Assembly: GCA_019359495.1 (NCBI GenBank)
Contig: JAHHHF010000093.1
Span: forward strand, 30,134 to 94,133
Reading direction: 5' to 3'
Length of the DNA stretch: 64,000 nt
DNA from: Goleter apudmare HA4340-LM2
GTDB lineage: Bacteria > Cyanobacteriota > Cyanobacteriia > Cyanobacteriales > Nostocaceae
The position numbers were made by a program, and so were the translations under genes. Under the pieces are notes generated by a model. The model was given only the letters and a program-made list of their open reading frames with translations. It was not told where the DNA came from and made no database searches. Shown here in pieces: positions 47,836 to 56,962 of the stretch; within the stretch, counting starts at the first letter, position 1, and the number at the start of each line of letters is the position of its first letter.

Positions 47836-48277
47836 AACTTTGCTCTCCGTAAGATTTTAACTTGGTAGAGCAACCCTGTTAATCTCAAAATTATACAGAT
47901 AATCCACTAATTTGTCACTACAAATATCATCCGATTCCCTAATGTACAACATCATTTGGTAGTGCGTTAGGCTGGCACTGTAACACACCCTACTGGACTG
48001 ACAAGCCTAAAATGATGCAAAAAATTTTCTTGTGGTGCGGGCATCTTGCCCGCTAATTAGAACGGGCAAGATGCCCGTACTACAAAAGATTGCTAATACA
48101 CAAAATTAGCTTAGACACGCCAGTAGTGGCGTGTCTAATCTTAAATAGTGCATTAATAAACCGCAGAGGAGCAGAGGAAGCAGAGAGAGAAAAAGAGATT
48201 TATTACAACATTTTAGCCTTGACACGCCACTACTTCTAATAACAAATGACAAACACCTAATACCAAACACTAAATAA
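47836..48277. repeat. Family B repeat, copy 2, and perfect 12-bp palindrome
   Basis: 48023-48120 repeats the block found at 30817-30918, with GCGGGCATCTTGCCCGC and ACGGGCAAGATGCCCGT type palindromes. It runs straight into TTAGACACGCCA (48111-48122) and TGGCGTGTCTAA (48127-48138), an exact 12-bp dyad over a 4-nt loop. The rest of this 440-bp gap holds an AGAGGAGCAGAGGAAGCAGA purine tract and no gene. Confidence 0.8.
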
Positions 48278-49093
48278 CTAATTAATCAAACCTTGAATAG
48301 CTTGAGACAAAGGATTAATAAATTCTTCATTAGTCCAATAGCCATCATGGCTTTGAGGATTCCATGATTGCCAAATATTTCCCGAATCAATTTCTATATC
48401 CTGCTCAACTACTAAATCATAAGAAGGCGACAAAGGTTTTAAAGGCCAACCTAAGACATCATCTTTATCATAGTAATTTAGCCATTTAAAATGAGGATTC
48501 GGTTTGGGAATTGCCTGAATATCTGCAAATCCGGCGATGAATAGAGGAATATTGCAACCAGTAGTAAATAAATATTGTAAGGATTTCAATTTGAGGAAAT
48601 CTTCTTGCTCTTGTTGAGACTGAGGATAGTCTAAGCAATCTATCTGCCAAATACCTTGGTTTTTTTGGGCATCCCAAAGATAATTAGAGATAACTTGACA
48701 ACCTAAGGAATGAGCTACTATGACAATAGGAGTCTGATTACTTAATAATTTTTTTCTCGCAGCTTGTAGTGAATAAACGATTATCTTTTGAATTGTTTTA
48801 TAAACACTACCATCATCCGTAGCTCGATGTTCTAAAGTAGATGCATCACTAAAACCGAATAGCATAAATTTTCGCAAATCTTGCCAGGCTAGTGTAGTAC
48901 TGTGTCGCATCTTTTCCCAAACACTATGTTGGTAGTTTTGAAGAGCAGCTTGATAGTAAATTGGCTCAAAATGGACTTGAGTCCAAATTTTTTCACCTAG
49001 CTTTTTCTCCAGCGATTGTTTCAGACCTTGGTAATATTCCTTCTCTGTTTCCCCCATGCCGTGGATAGTTATAAATACTAGCTTTTTGGTCAT
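48278..49093 (-). CDS. Alpha/beta-fold hydrolase
   Basis: A 271-residue serine hydrolase without a signal peptide. The first strand ends in FITIHGMGE (oxyanion His-Gly), the nucleophile Ser is in IVAHSLGCQVIS, a possible acid is in YDKDDVLGWPL, and a late His is in PQSHDGYW. The order fits an alpha/beta hydrolase of the esterase/lipase type. The substrate is unknown. It is divergent from cobB. Confidence 0.82.
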   Translation of the reverse strand: MTKKLVFITIHGMGETEKEYYQGLKQSLEKKLGEKIWTQVHFEPIYYQAALQNYQHSVWEKMRHSTTLAWQDLRKFMLFGFSDASTLEHRATDDGSVYKTIQKIIVYSLQAARKKLLSNQTPIVIVAHSLGCQVISNYLWDAQKNQGIWQIDCLDYPQSQQEQEDFLKLKSLQYLFTTGCNIPLFIAGFADIQAIPKPNPHFKWLNYYDKDDVLGWPLKPLSPSYDLVVEQDIEIDSGNIWQSWNPQSHDGYWTNEEFINPLSQAIQGLIN

Positions 49094-49242
49094 TATAGGT
49101 ACTGAGTGAGGTAAGAGTGGCTAGTTTATCAGGAGTATGGTAGTTACAGGATGCGGGGTAATGGGGCGATCGCCTTTACTTTGCCGTAAAATTTAGGTTA
49201 AGGCAGCATCGATCAACTTTGGCTTGATGATCTCTTCTATTT

Positions 49243-50616
49243 ATGGCTTTAGTAATTGCTGGAGAACGTAGCGGGGTGGGTAAGACGACAGTCACGCTCA
49301 CCCTTTTAGCATCTTTATGTCGTCGCGGTAATACGGTGCAATCATTCAAGGTGGGGCCGGACTATATTGATCCGATGTTTCACGCATATGTCACAGGTCA
49401 ACCATGTCGCAATTTAGACCCTGTACTGACATCAGAAGTTTACGTTCAGCAGTGCTTTGCTCGCCATTGCTCAGAGAGTGAATATGCTTTGGTGGAAGGG
49501 GTGATGGGATTGTTTGATGGAATTTCGTCATTTGTAACGGGTAAAGGACAAATTACTGATTTTGCTAGTACAGCCCATATTGCACGGCTTTTGGATTTAC
49601 CTGTGTTGTTGGTGATTGATTGTAGTCGCTTGTCTGGTTCTGTGGCGGCGATCGCTCATGGTTATTGCTCCTTTGATTCCAGAATTAAAATCGCAGGGTT
49701 AATTTTAAATCGCGTGGGCAGCGATCGCCATTTATCCCTACTCAAAGATTCTCTACAACCATTACAACTGCCGATTCTCGGCGTGTTACGGCGTCAGGAT
49801 CACATCACAATTCCTGATCGCCATCTCGGTTTAGTCCCCACAGCAGAACTCCCTGAACTCAAGGCTTTAATTGATCGCCTCGCCGATTTAGGCGACACCT
49901 GCTTTGATTGGCAACGTTTGTTAACCCTATTAGCTTCTCCCACCAGCGCCCTACCCCCCGCCCCCTACCCCCCGCCCCCTACCCTCAAAATTGCCGTCGC
50001 CCGCGATCGCGCTTTTAATTTCTACTACCAGGACAATTTAGATTTACTGCAAAAGTTGGGTGCAGAACTAGTTTTCTGGAGTCCATTAGCAGATGCTGGA
50101 CTACCAGAAGATGTAGCCGGAATCTATTTTGGTGGTGGTTTTCCCGAAGTGTTTGCCCAGCAACTAGCGGCAAATACCAGCACTCGTGATGCAGTGAAAA
50201 CAGCAATTTTGGCGGGAATGCCCACAATTGCTGAGTGTGGAGGATTGATGTATTTGTGTGAGCAAATTATTGATTTTGCAGAAAAATCTTGGTCGATGGT
50301 AGGAGTGTTACCCACATCGGTGGCGATGGGAGGACGCTTAACCTTGGGTTATCGTCGTGCAGTAGCTTTAAGAGATAGTCTATTAGTACCAGCAGGTACA
50401 AATATTTATGGGCATGAGTTTCATCGTTCTAGTTTAGTAGCAACTCCTCATCAGCCCCTATTTGAAACTTATCGCTACGATTGTGAGGAAAATATGGGAC
50501 TTGAAGGATGGAATATGCCGGAAAATATTCATGCTTCTTATGTTCATTTGCATTGGGGAGCTAGTGTAGAGATTCCCCAACGCTTTATCCAGCAATGTTT
50601 GGTTTTTGCTAAGTAA
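49243..50616 (+). CDS. cobB: Cobyrinic acid a,c-diamide synthase
   Basis: Amidates the a and c side chains of (hydrogeno)cobyrinic acid with glutamine and ATP in cobalamin synthesis. The 457-residue protein has an N-terminal P-loop ATPase domain (GERSGVGKTTVTL, VGPDYIDPMFH, VEGVMGLFDG) and a C-terminal glutamine amidotransferase with the nucleophile Cys in TIAECGGLMYL and His in YVHLHWGAS. A low-complexity proline linker (PPAPYPPPP), coded by a C-rich imperfect tandem repeat, joins the two domains at about 49953-49986. No other cob gene is nearby. Confidence 0.95.
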   Translation: MALVIAGERSGVGKTTVTLTLLASLCRRGNTVQSFKVGPDYIDPMFHAYVTGQPCRNLDPVLTSEVYVQQCFARHCSESEYALVEGVMGLFDGISSFVTGKGQITDFASTAHIARLLDLPVLLVIDCSRLSGSVAAIAHGYCSFDSRIKIAGLILNRVGSDRHLSLLKDSLQPLQLPILGVLRRQDHITIPDRHLGLVPTAELPELKALIDRLADLGDTCFDWQRLLTLLASPTSALPPAPYPPPPTLKIAVARDRAFNFYYQDNLDLLQKLGAELVFWSPLADAGLPEDVAGIYFGGGFPEVFAQQLAANTSTRDAVKTAILAGMPTIAECGGLMYLCEQIIDFAEKSWSMVGVLPTSVAMGGRLTLGYRRAVALRDSLLVPAGTNIYGHEFHRSSLVATPHQPLFETYRYDCEENMGLEGWNMPENIHASYVHLHWGASVEIPQRFIQQCLVFAK

Positions 50617-50673
50617 AGGACTAACCAATACAGCGCATTCCACCATTTCTTAATCTATAATTTTGAATTGTTA

Positions 50674-51561
50674 TTACCCTATTTTACGCATTAGAGCCAT
50701 ACCAAAATTATTAGGGCTTGTCTTAATTTCTACCAAACTTAAATTATGGTTATGAATTAGCCACTCATCGATTACGTATCTTGGGCCATCCCAACCACAA
50801 TGTTCAGGATAGATATCGTGCAGCATGATATACCCTCCTGTCGATACATAAGGGTAAAAATTCACAAAATCACTCATACAACCTTCTTTAGTATGGTCTC
50901 CGTCAATAAATAGAAAATCAATCGGTTGATTAATAAGTTCATTGAATCTCTTGGACATTTCCAGAGAATTCATTTTATGAAACTTGATCTTATGTCCTAA
51001 ACCCGCAGATAATGCGGAATTCCGAGCATATTCTAGAGGGTCACTCAAATATCCATAGCGATGAGGTAGCCACGGCAAAATCTCATTAAATAAATCCACA
51101 GCATGAATAGTAGCTTTACTTCCTATCTGCTCTAAGCCAGCAGCCATCCAAATTGTAGAAATTCCAGTAAAACAGCCGATTTCTACAATATTATCTGGAT
51201 TAATATTGCTAATTATACTTTTGAGAAATTCACCTTGTTCTGGTGACACAGCCGCCGGGAAGTTTATTTTTTTACTATACATTTCTACTAAGGTAATTGC
51301 CCAAGCAGATGTACAATTATGCAAATAATCAGGAATTTTATGCTGGCGATCGCTGGGAATACCTTTGAATGATAAAAAGCTTTCAAAGAATTTGTTTAGT
51401 TCAAGTTTGTTAATATGAATAGCATCTTGTATTTCTCTTGGAGAAATACTTATTTTTTTAGCAGTAACAGCAAATTGCTTTAATTCTTCTAGAGGAATAT
51501 TAGTTGGTTGGGATAATTCTTCTATAGAGTAAAAAGTTTCATTTTGATAATTGACTGGCAT
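50674..51561 (-). CDS. Class I SAM-dependent methyltransferase (CmcI/Methyltransf_24 type)
   Basis: A 295-residue protein. Residues 120-285 form a Rossmann-fold methyltransferase with VEIGCFTGISTIWMA (SAM loop), IHAVDLFNE, FLFIDGDHTKEG and GGYIMLHDI. FIDGDHTKEG is typical of CmcI-like and O-methyltransferase families that need a metal. The N-terminal 115 residues form a separate helical region (EELKQFAVTAKKISISPREI). No biosynthetic partners are adjacent. The substrate is unknown. Confidence 0.85.
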   Translation of the reverse strand: MPVNYQNETFYSIEELSQPTNIPLEELKQFAVTAKKISISPREIQDAIHINKLELNKFFESFLSFKGIPSDRQHKIPDYLHNCTSAWAITLVEMYSKKINFPAAVSPEQGEFLKSIISNINPDNIVEIGCFTGISTIWMAAGLEQIGSKATIHAVDLFNEILPWLPHRYGYLSDPLEYARNSALSAGLGHKIKFHKMNSLEMSKRFNELINQPIDFLFIDGDHTKEGCMSDFVNFYPYVSTGGYIMLHDIYPEHCGWDGPRYVIDEWLIHNHNLSLVEIKTSPNNFGMALMRKIG

Positions 51562-52095
51562 AGCTCACTCCTGAATAATTTTTTAGCCAGAAGGTAATAG
51601 AGATTGGGGAAAAGTGTAAATAATACTTACTCTCTAGTTACGTAGATAGGGTTTAAAGATTTTGCACTGATGCCAGTATAAATTAGAGAATTTTTATAAA
51701 AACAGCCTTAAGATAGTATCTATAAATTTTTAAGTAAACATTAATACATAAATTGCGCTGAGTTTGCAGATACTCCGCTTCTTTGATCGGTCAAGTATCT
51801 GTCGCTTTCACAACAAGCATCGTTTTTGTTAATAAAAGTATGCTTATGATGTTGTGTAAAAGATTCTATCATTTTTTGACAAAAAAGATACCAAAAAATA
51901 TTTATCTATACTTGTACTGGGTGGCTTCAATAGTTTATTTTTAAGCCTATTTTTTTTGAACTCATAAATACTAGGTTGTATTTATTACTTTTTGTTACCC
52001 AGGATTTATTAAAAAATTAAAAAAATAGTACAGAAATTAGACAGTAGAAACTCGGTTTATTGATATTATTTTTGAGACACTTATGCATAATAAAC
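51562..52095. other. A+T-rich gene-free region upstream of the DUF4212/SSF operon
   Basis: About 530 bases. I see no open frame, terminator or named site. The final 50 bases, with TTATGCATAATAAACATGAA, precede the DUF4212 start. The length suggests a long 5' untranslated region or several promoters, which I cannot place. Confidence 0.35.
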
Positions 52096-52350
52096 ATGAA
52101 TGAAAAACAGCGCCGTTCTTACTGGCGTGCTAATACCGCGTTAATTCGTAATCTTTTAATTGTTTGGGCACTGGTTTCGATTGTCTTTAGTATATTGTTG
52201 GTTCAACCATTGAATACAATCCGCTTTTTTGGCATACCCTTTGGTTTTTGGATGGCGCAACAAGGCTCAATTCTGGTATTTGTGGCGTTAATTTTCATTT
52301 ATGCCTTCCAGATGGACAAGTTAGACCGCAAATACAATACCAAGAAGTGA
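52096..52350 (+). CDS. DUF4212 small subunit of sodium:solute symporter
   Basis: An 84-residue membrane protein from the ATG at 52096; a longer frame from 52060 lacks a better start. It has two helices (NLLIVWALVSIVFSILLV and GSILVFVALIFIYAF) and the typical pair YWRANT at the start and QMDKLDRKY at the end. DUF4212 proteins are encoded just upstream of VC_2705-type sodium:solute symporters, as here with nine bases between the genes. It is probably an accessory subunit. Confidence 0.9.
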   Translation: MNEKQRRSYWRANTALIRNLLIVWALVSIVFSILLVQPLNTIRFFGIPFGFWMAQQGSILVFVALIFIYAFQMDKLDRKYNTKK

Positions 52351-52359
52351 GGCAAAACT

Positions 52360-54039
52360 GTGTCAGTTGAAATTTGGACTATTTTACTAGTTGGACTTTC
52401 TTTTCTCGTCTACATTTACATTGGTTGGCAATCACGAGTTGAAAATACTAAAGACTTTTTTATAGCTGGTCAGGGGATACCTTCAATTGCGAATGGCGCT
52501 GCTACCGCAGCTGATTGGATGTCAGCCGCCTCCTTCATTTCTATGGCGGGGTTGATTTCTTTTTTAGGCTACGACGGTTCTATTTATTTGATGGGGTGGA
52601 CTGGTGGCTATGTTTTGTTAGCATTACTACTCGCTCCTTACCTACGCAAATTTGGTAAGTATACTGTGCCAGATTTCGTTGGCGATCGCTATAACTCTAA
52701 TATTGCCCGTCTGGTAGCCGTAATTGCAGCTATTTTTGTCTCTCTCACCTATGTTGCTGGACAAATGCGGGGTGTTGGTATTGTCTTTAGCCGCTTCCTG
52801 CAAGTAGACATCAACACAGGTGTGATCATCGGTATGGTGATTGTTGGTTTTTTTGCCGTGTTGGGGGGTATGAAAGGCATCACCTGGACGCAAGTAGCGC
52901 AGTACGCCGTGTTGATTGTTGCTTACTTGATTCCAGCGATTGCGATCGCTTGGTTACTCACAGGTAATCCCGTTCCTCAGCTAGCATTTACCTTTAGCGA
53001 TGTTGCTGACAAACTCAATCAAATCCAGCTTGACCTGGGGTTTAAAGAGTATACTCAGCCGTTTGCCAACAAGTCGATGCTGGATGTGTTGTTTACGACT
53101 GTGGCTTTGATGGTAGGTACTGCTGGCTTACCTCATATCATTGTCCGGTTTTACACAGTTCCTAATGTACGTGCAGCTCGCTTTTCTGCCGGTTGGGCAC
53201 TATTGTTTATTGCCATTCTTTACACCACAGCTCCCGCCCTTTCCATGTTTGCTCGCTACAACCTGATTGATTCTCTGCACAATCACACCATCACGGAAGT
53301 ACAGCAATTAGATTGGGCGACCAAGTGGGAAAAAACCAAACTGCTGACCTTTGAAGACAAAAATCAAGATGGGCGTCTCCAGTTAACTCCAGATCAAGAT
53401 ACTAACGAAATTAAGATTGACCCAGACATTATCGTACTTTCCACCCCAGAAGTAGCTAAACTCGCTCCTTGGGTGATTGGCTTGGTAGCAGCTGGCGGGT
53501 TAGCAGCAGCCTTGTCTACCGCATCGGGTTTATTGCTGGTAATTTCTAGTTCCATCGCCCATGATGTCTACTACCGCATACTAGATTCCAGTGCTTCAGA
53601 AAAAAAGCGGGTGTTTGTAGGCAGGATCATGATCGGAGTTTCCCTAGTTCTAGCGGGATACTTTGGCGTAAATCCACCGGGATTTGTGGGCCAGGTGGTA
53701 GCTTTTGCCTTCGGTTTAGCTGCTGCTAGCTTCTTTCCGGTGATTGTCCTGGGGATTTTTGACAAGCGTACTAATGCTCAAGGTGCGATCGCAGGGATGT
53801 TGACGGGTTTAATTTTTACCATCATCTACATTATTGGTGTCAAGTTCGCAGGTATGCAGCCCTGGTTTTTTGGAGTTTCTCCAGAAGGAATTGGCACCTT
53901 GGGTATGATAATCAACTTGGTGGTGACTTTGGTGGTTTCTCGCTTAACCCCACCACCCCCAGATGAAATCCAGTTAATGGTGGAAAATCTCCGCACCCCC
54001 ACAATTGAAGAAGATCAGAGCAGTGCATCTGTTCTTTAA
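52360..54039 (+). CDS. Sodium:solute symporter family protein (VC_2705 subfamily)
   Basis: A 559-residue membrane transporter with about 13 helices, starting at a GTG. Motifs are FFIAGQGIPSIANGAATAAD, RFYTVPNVRAARFSAGW and GGLAAALSTASGLLLVISSS, close to acetate and other monocarboxylate symporters (ActP-like). A loop near residues 330-350 reads DKNQDGRLQLTPDQD, which resembles an EF-hand (D.N.DG...D.D). It may bind calcium, although subfamily members often have this insertion. The DUF4212 subunit precedes it directly. Confidence 0.92.
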   Translation: MSVEIWTILLVGLSFLVYIYIGWQSRVENTKDFFIAGQGIPSIANGAATAADWMSAASFISMAGLISFLGYDGSIYLMGWTGGYVLLALLLAPYLRKFGKYTVPDFVGDRYNSNIARLVAVIAAIFVSLTYVAGQMRGVGIVFSRFLQVDINTGVIIGMVIVGFFAVLGGMKGITWTQVAQYAVLIVAYLIPAIAIAWLLTGNPVPQLAFTFSDVADKLNQIQLDLGFKEYTQPFANKSMLDVLFTTVALMVGTAGLPHIIVRFYTVPNVRAARFSAGWALLFIAILYTTAPALSMFARYNLIDSLHNHTITEVQQLDWATKWEKTKLLTFEDKNQDGRLQLTPDQDTNEIKIDPDIIVLSTPEVAKLAPWVIGLVAAGGLAAALSTASGLLLVISSSIAHDVYYRILDSSASEKKRVFVGRIMIGVSLVLAGYFGVNPPGFVGQVVAFAFGLAAASFFPVIVLGIFDKRTNAQGAIAGMLTGLIFTIIYIIGVKFAGMQPWFFGVSPEGIGTLGMIINLVVTLVVSRLTPPPPDEIQLMVENLRTPTIEEDQSSASVL

Positions 54040-54116
54040 GCAAAGTGAATAGGGATAGGACTTGCGGCTTCTCGTAAGAGTATAATCGCGTCTCTGTTGA
54101 CCCTTGAAGCCTTTCC

Positions 54117-54965
54117 CTACCTTACCTGTCCCAGCTCTTTAATATTGTTCATCACTTGCTGGTACAGGTCTTTGTTATTTTGGTTTTGAAAGATATCTGC
54201 GGCTCGCTGTAAGTCCTTGAGTGCTCCTGGCTTGTCTCCCTCTGCGGCGCGGGCGTTTCCTCGGTTGTTGTAGGCGGGGCCGAAGTTAGGGTTGAGGCGA
54301 ATCGCTTGATTGTAATCTGTGATCGCTCCTTTATTGTCTTTTTGAGAGGCGCGGACATTCCCCCGATTATTGTAAGCGATCGCATATCTAGGATTGAGGC
54401 GAATCGCTTGACCAAGATCATCTAACGCCCCGTTTTTATCACCTTGGGTGGAACGGGCGTTTCCTCGGTTGTTATATGCTTCGGCATAATTGGGCGCTAA
54501 TCGAATGGCTTCGTTGTAATCTTCTATAGCCCCTCTATTGTCGCCTTGGGAGGCGCGGGCACTTCCTCGGCTATTATAGGCTTCGGCATCGTTGGCATTG
54601 ATGCGAAGAGCTTGGTTATAATCAGCGATCGCTTCTTGTTTTCTGCCTAAATCAAAGTAAGCTAATCCCCGGCTTTTGTAAGCCGCCCCATATTGGGAAT
54701 CCAGACTAATTGCTTTATCGTAGGAGGCGATCGCACCTTGTAAGTTACCTTTCAGGTGCTGATTTTGTCCCTGAATATAAAATTCATTAGCTTGGGATGT
54801 TCTCCCTGATCGCCGACGAGGAGGGCTGACCCCAATTTCTGTCACCAATACTTCACTATTTCTACTACAAGAAAGGATTGTAACTGCACACAATGCTGTT
54901 AACACAGCTATAGTAAATGCTCTGCTCACCTCTCTCCATTCTTGTTTAAATAACCGCAGTTTCAT
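54117..54965 (-). CDS. TPR-repeat lipoprotein
   Basis: A 282-residue protein from the ATG at 54965. The N-terminus is a lipoprotein signal (TIAVLTALCAVTILSC) with the lipobox LSC. After a basic linker there are about six 34-residue tetratricopeptide repeats, each with the pattern A(A/E)AYNNRGNARxxQGDxxGAI. Repeats 3 to 6 are near identical at the DNA level, indicating recent tandem expansion. It is likely a scaffold for protein contacts at the membrane; partners are unknown. Confidence 0.88.
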   Translation of the reverse strand: MKLRLFKQEWREVSRAFTIAVLTALCAVTILSCSRNSEVLVTEIGVSPPRRRSGRTSQANEFYIQGQNQHLKGNLQGAIASYDKAISLDSQYGAAYKSRGLAYFDLGRKQEAIADYNQALRINANDAEAYNSRGSARASQGDNRGAIEDYNEAIRLAPNYAEAYNNRGNARSTQGDKNGALDDLGQAIRLNPRYAIAYNNRGNVRASQKDNKGAITDYNQAIRLNPNFGPAYNNRGNARAAEGDKPGALKDLQRAADIFQNQNNKDLYQQVMNNIKELGQVR

Positions 54966-55362
54966 AAGTTGTTCTAAACCGCCATTATGCCTAGACGAAA
55001 TTAGTACCAAATTTAGTAATTTAACTAGTGATTGTTACTAACTTTCCGAGGTGCTACGTCAATAGAAATGCTTACCTCACATCTTTTAGGTTTGATGAAC
55101 GGTCATCTATAGGATCAGGTGCAAAGTATCAAGAATGAAGTATAAAAACTTGCATCCTTATTTAGTTTCTCTAGACGACTTTCCGCCTTGCTAGAAATGT
55201 GCTTCTAGAAAGCGAGCAGCTTTTTTCAGATTTTATTATAGGTTTTAAATTCTCTTAAATTAGTATTTTTTGTTTCTTTAGCAAAATCTTCATCTATGAT
55301 TTTAATTTTTTGTTCTAATTCCAGTCTCAGCTTTTTTTTGGGCTTTTTTCAACCCGTCGAAC
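54966..55362. other. Gene-free spacer before the metal-efflux locus
   Basis: About 400 bases. TTTCTAGAAAGC and several T-rich runs (TTTTTTTGGGCTTTTTT near 55331) are visible. The T-rich end may contain termination signals for the minus-strand MFS gene ending at 55363. I see no gene. Confidence 0.35.
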
Positions 55363-56706
55363 TCACGTTAATCTGTGTTGATGACGATGGGTATGTGGTT
55401 CGGATTCTAGTATTCCCTGGTGATGATCATGCTGATGATGTTCATCGTGGATATGTAAGTGTTCGTGCCAAATGTTTTCATGGATGTGTTCATTTTCATC
55501 CACTGGCGGTCTTAGGGTAAGTTGTACCACAGCCAGCAGTGCAAAACCAAAGACACTGGCATACAGAAATTCCCTTTCAGGAAATTGGCTTCCTAGCCAC
55601 CCAGCTAAGGGATAGGAAATTGCCCACCATAGATGACTCCAAGCAAAGTGTGTGCCGTAAACCCGTCCTTGGGCATCACGGGGAATGCGATCGGCAATTA
55701 ATGTTTGGGTGGGTAAATTCACACAATTTTGTCCAAAACCAGCCAATAGCCACAAAATCATCAATACACTTAAAGAAGCATAATTTCCAGGCAGTAGGGA
55801 CAAAGTTATCAAAACCGCACCGAACAATACAAAGGTTGTTCTGGTAAAGCGTTGACTGATTGCACCAAAAGCTACTGCTGAAAGGGTTGCGCCAATACCA
55901 AAAGCAGCCATTACCCAGCCGTACTGCACATTTCCTAGTTTTAGCGTCCCTTGGACATAGCCAACTGTATTGACCAAAATCTGCGCTCCGGCAATGGATG
56001 CAACCAACTGCATAAAGAGTGCGTATCGAATGGGTGCATCACTAAGCAGGCGGGTTGTACCATCTTTAATGTCTCGCCAAGTTCTACCACTCGTACTTGA
56101 TGGCTGTTGATTCGACTCTACTCTTAACTGTCCAGGAAGAGTAAAAATTAATACTGCTGCCACAAAGAAAGTTACGGCATCCAAAAAGAAAACCTGTCTT
56201 GCACCAATGAAAGCGGTGACGCTGCCAGCGATACCAGGGCCGAGTACACCAAGTAATTGGTAGGTGGCACTAGAAAGAGCGATCGCACCTGCATAATCAT
56301 TCTCTCTAGTCACTAGAGGAATTGTAGCTTGGTAAGTCGGTGTGAAAAAAGCATTAAAGACATTAAGAGCAAATATTAAGACATACACTTGCCAAACTTG
56401 TGTTACAAAAGGCAACAGACTAACAATTACCAACCGTACACAATGCGTTCCCACCAGTATCGATTTGCGGTCAACCCTGTCAGCTAAAGCCCCAGCCAAG
56501 GGTGAAAGCAAGACAAAAGCAGTAATCCGCAACGTCAATGCCAAGGCAAGTACAACCGCGCTATTATCTCCAGCTAACTCAAAAGCCAGCAGAGCCAAAC
56601 CTACCCAAGTTAGCGCATCTCCTAATAAATTAGTAGTTTGAGCAGCATAAAGCCGCGCAAATACAGGGTTTTTCAAACTGTCAAATAAATGAAGCCTCGT
56701 AATCAT
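55363..56706 (-). CDS. MFS transporter with His-rich C-terminal tail (NrsD/NreB-like)
   Basis: A 447-residue major facilitator of the MFS_3 type. Motif A is visible as LAGALADRVDRKSILV, and about 12 helices follow. The last 45 residues are a metal-binding-like tail with about 20 histidines (HEHIHENIWHEHLHIHDEHH then QHDHHQG). Nickel exporters NreB and NrsD have such tails. The gene is downstream of the RND efflux gene on the same strand, 256 bp away, the order found in nrsBACD. Ni/Co or other divalent-metal export is the best guess. Confidence 0.82.
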   Translation of the reverse strand: MITRLHLFDSLKNPVFARLYAAQTTNLLGDALTWVGLALLAFELAGDNSAVVLALALTLRITAFVLLSPLAGALADRVDRKSILVGTHCVRLVIVSLLPFVTQVWQVYVLIFALNVFNAFFTPTYQATIPLVTRENDYAGAIALSSATYQLLGVLGPGIAGSVTAFIGARQVFFLDAVTFFVAAVLIFTLPGQLRVESNQQPSSTSGRTWRDIKDGTTRLLSDAPIRYALFMQLVASIAGAQILVNTVGYVQGTLKLGNVQYGWVMAAFGIGATLSAVAFGAISQRFTRTTFVLFGAVLITLSLLPGNYASLSVLMILWLLAGFGQNCVNLPTQTLIADRIPRDAQGRVYGTHFAWSHLWWAISYPLAGWLGSQFPEREFLYASVFGFALLAVVQLTLRPPVDENEHIHENIWHEHLHIHDEHHQHDHHQGILESEPHTHRHQHRLT

Positions 56707-56962
56707 ACTCCGTCAGTGTTTCTTAAAGCTAATTTATCCCTATTTCATAGGGGGATATGTTTTAAATTTGTTTTGTAAGGTACTTTCAAGTATATCCCCT
56801 ATAGGGGCATATAATTCTTCCACATCTTGCTATGCTCACGTTGTTATCTCAATGGAGCGTAGCATTTCCCGCAGAGTAGCAAAAATCCCACGGCTTGAGC
56901 CGTAGGATTGTCAACCTGAGAAAGTGAAGGTGATTCTGAAAGTACCAATCACAACATCGTTA

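Noticed and set aside
54150..54700. Long 102-bp periodic repeat on the minus strand
   Set aside because: It is the DNA form of the TPR repeats in the lipoprotein gene.
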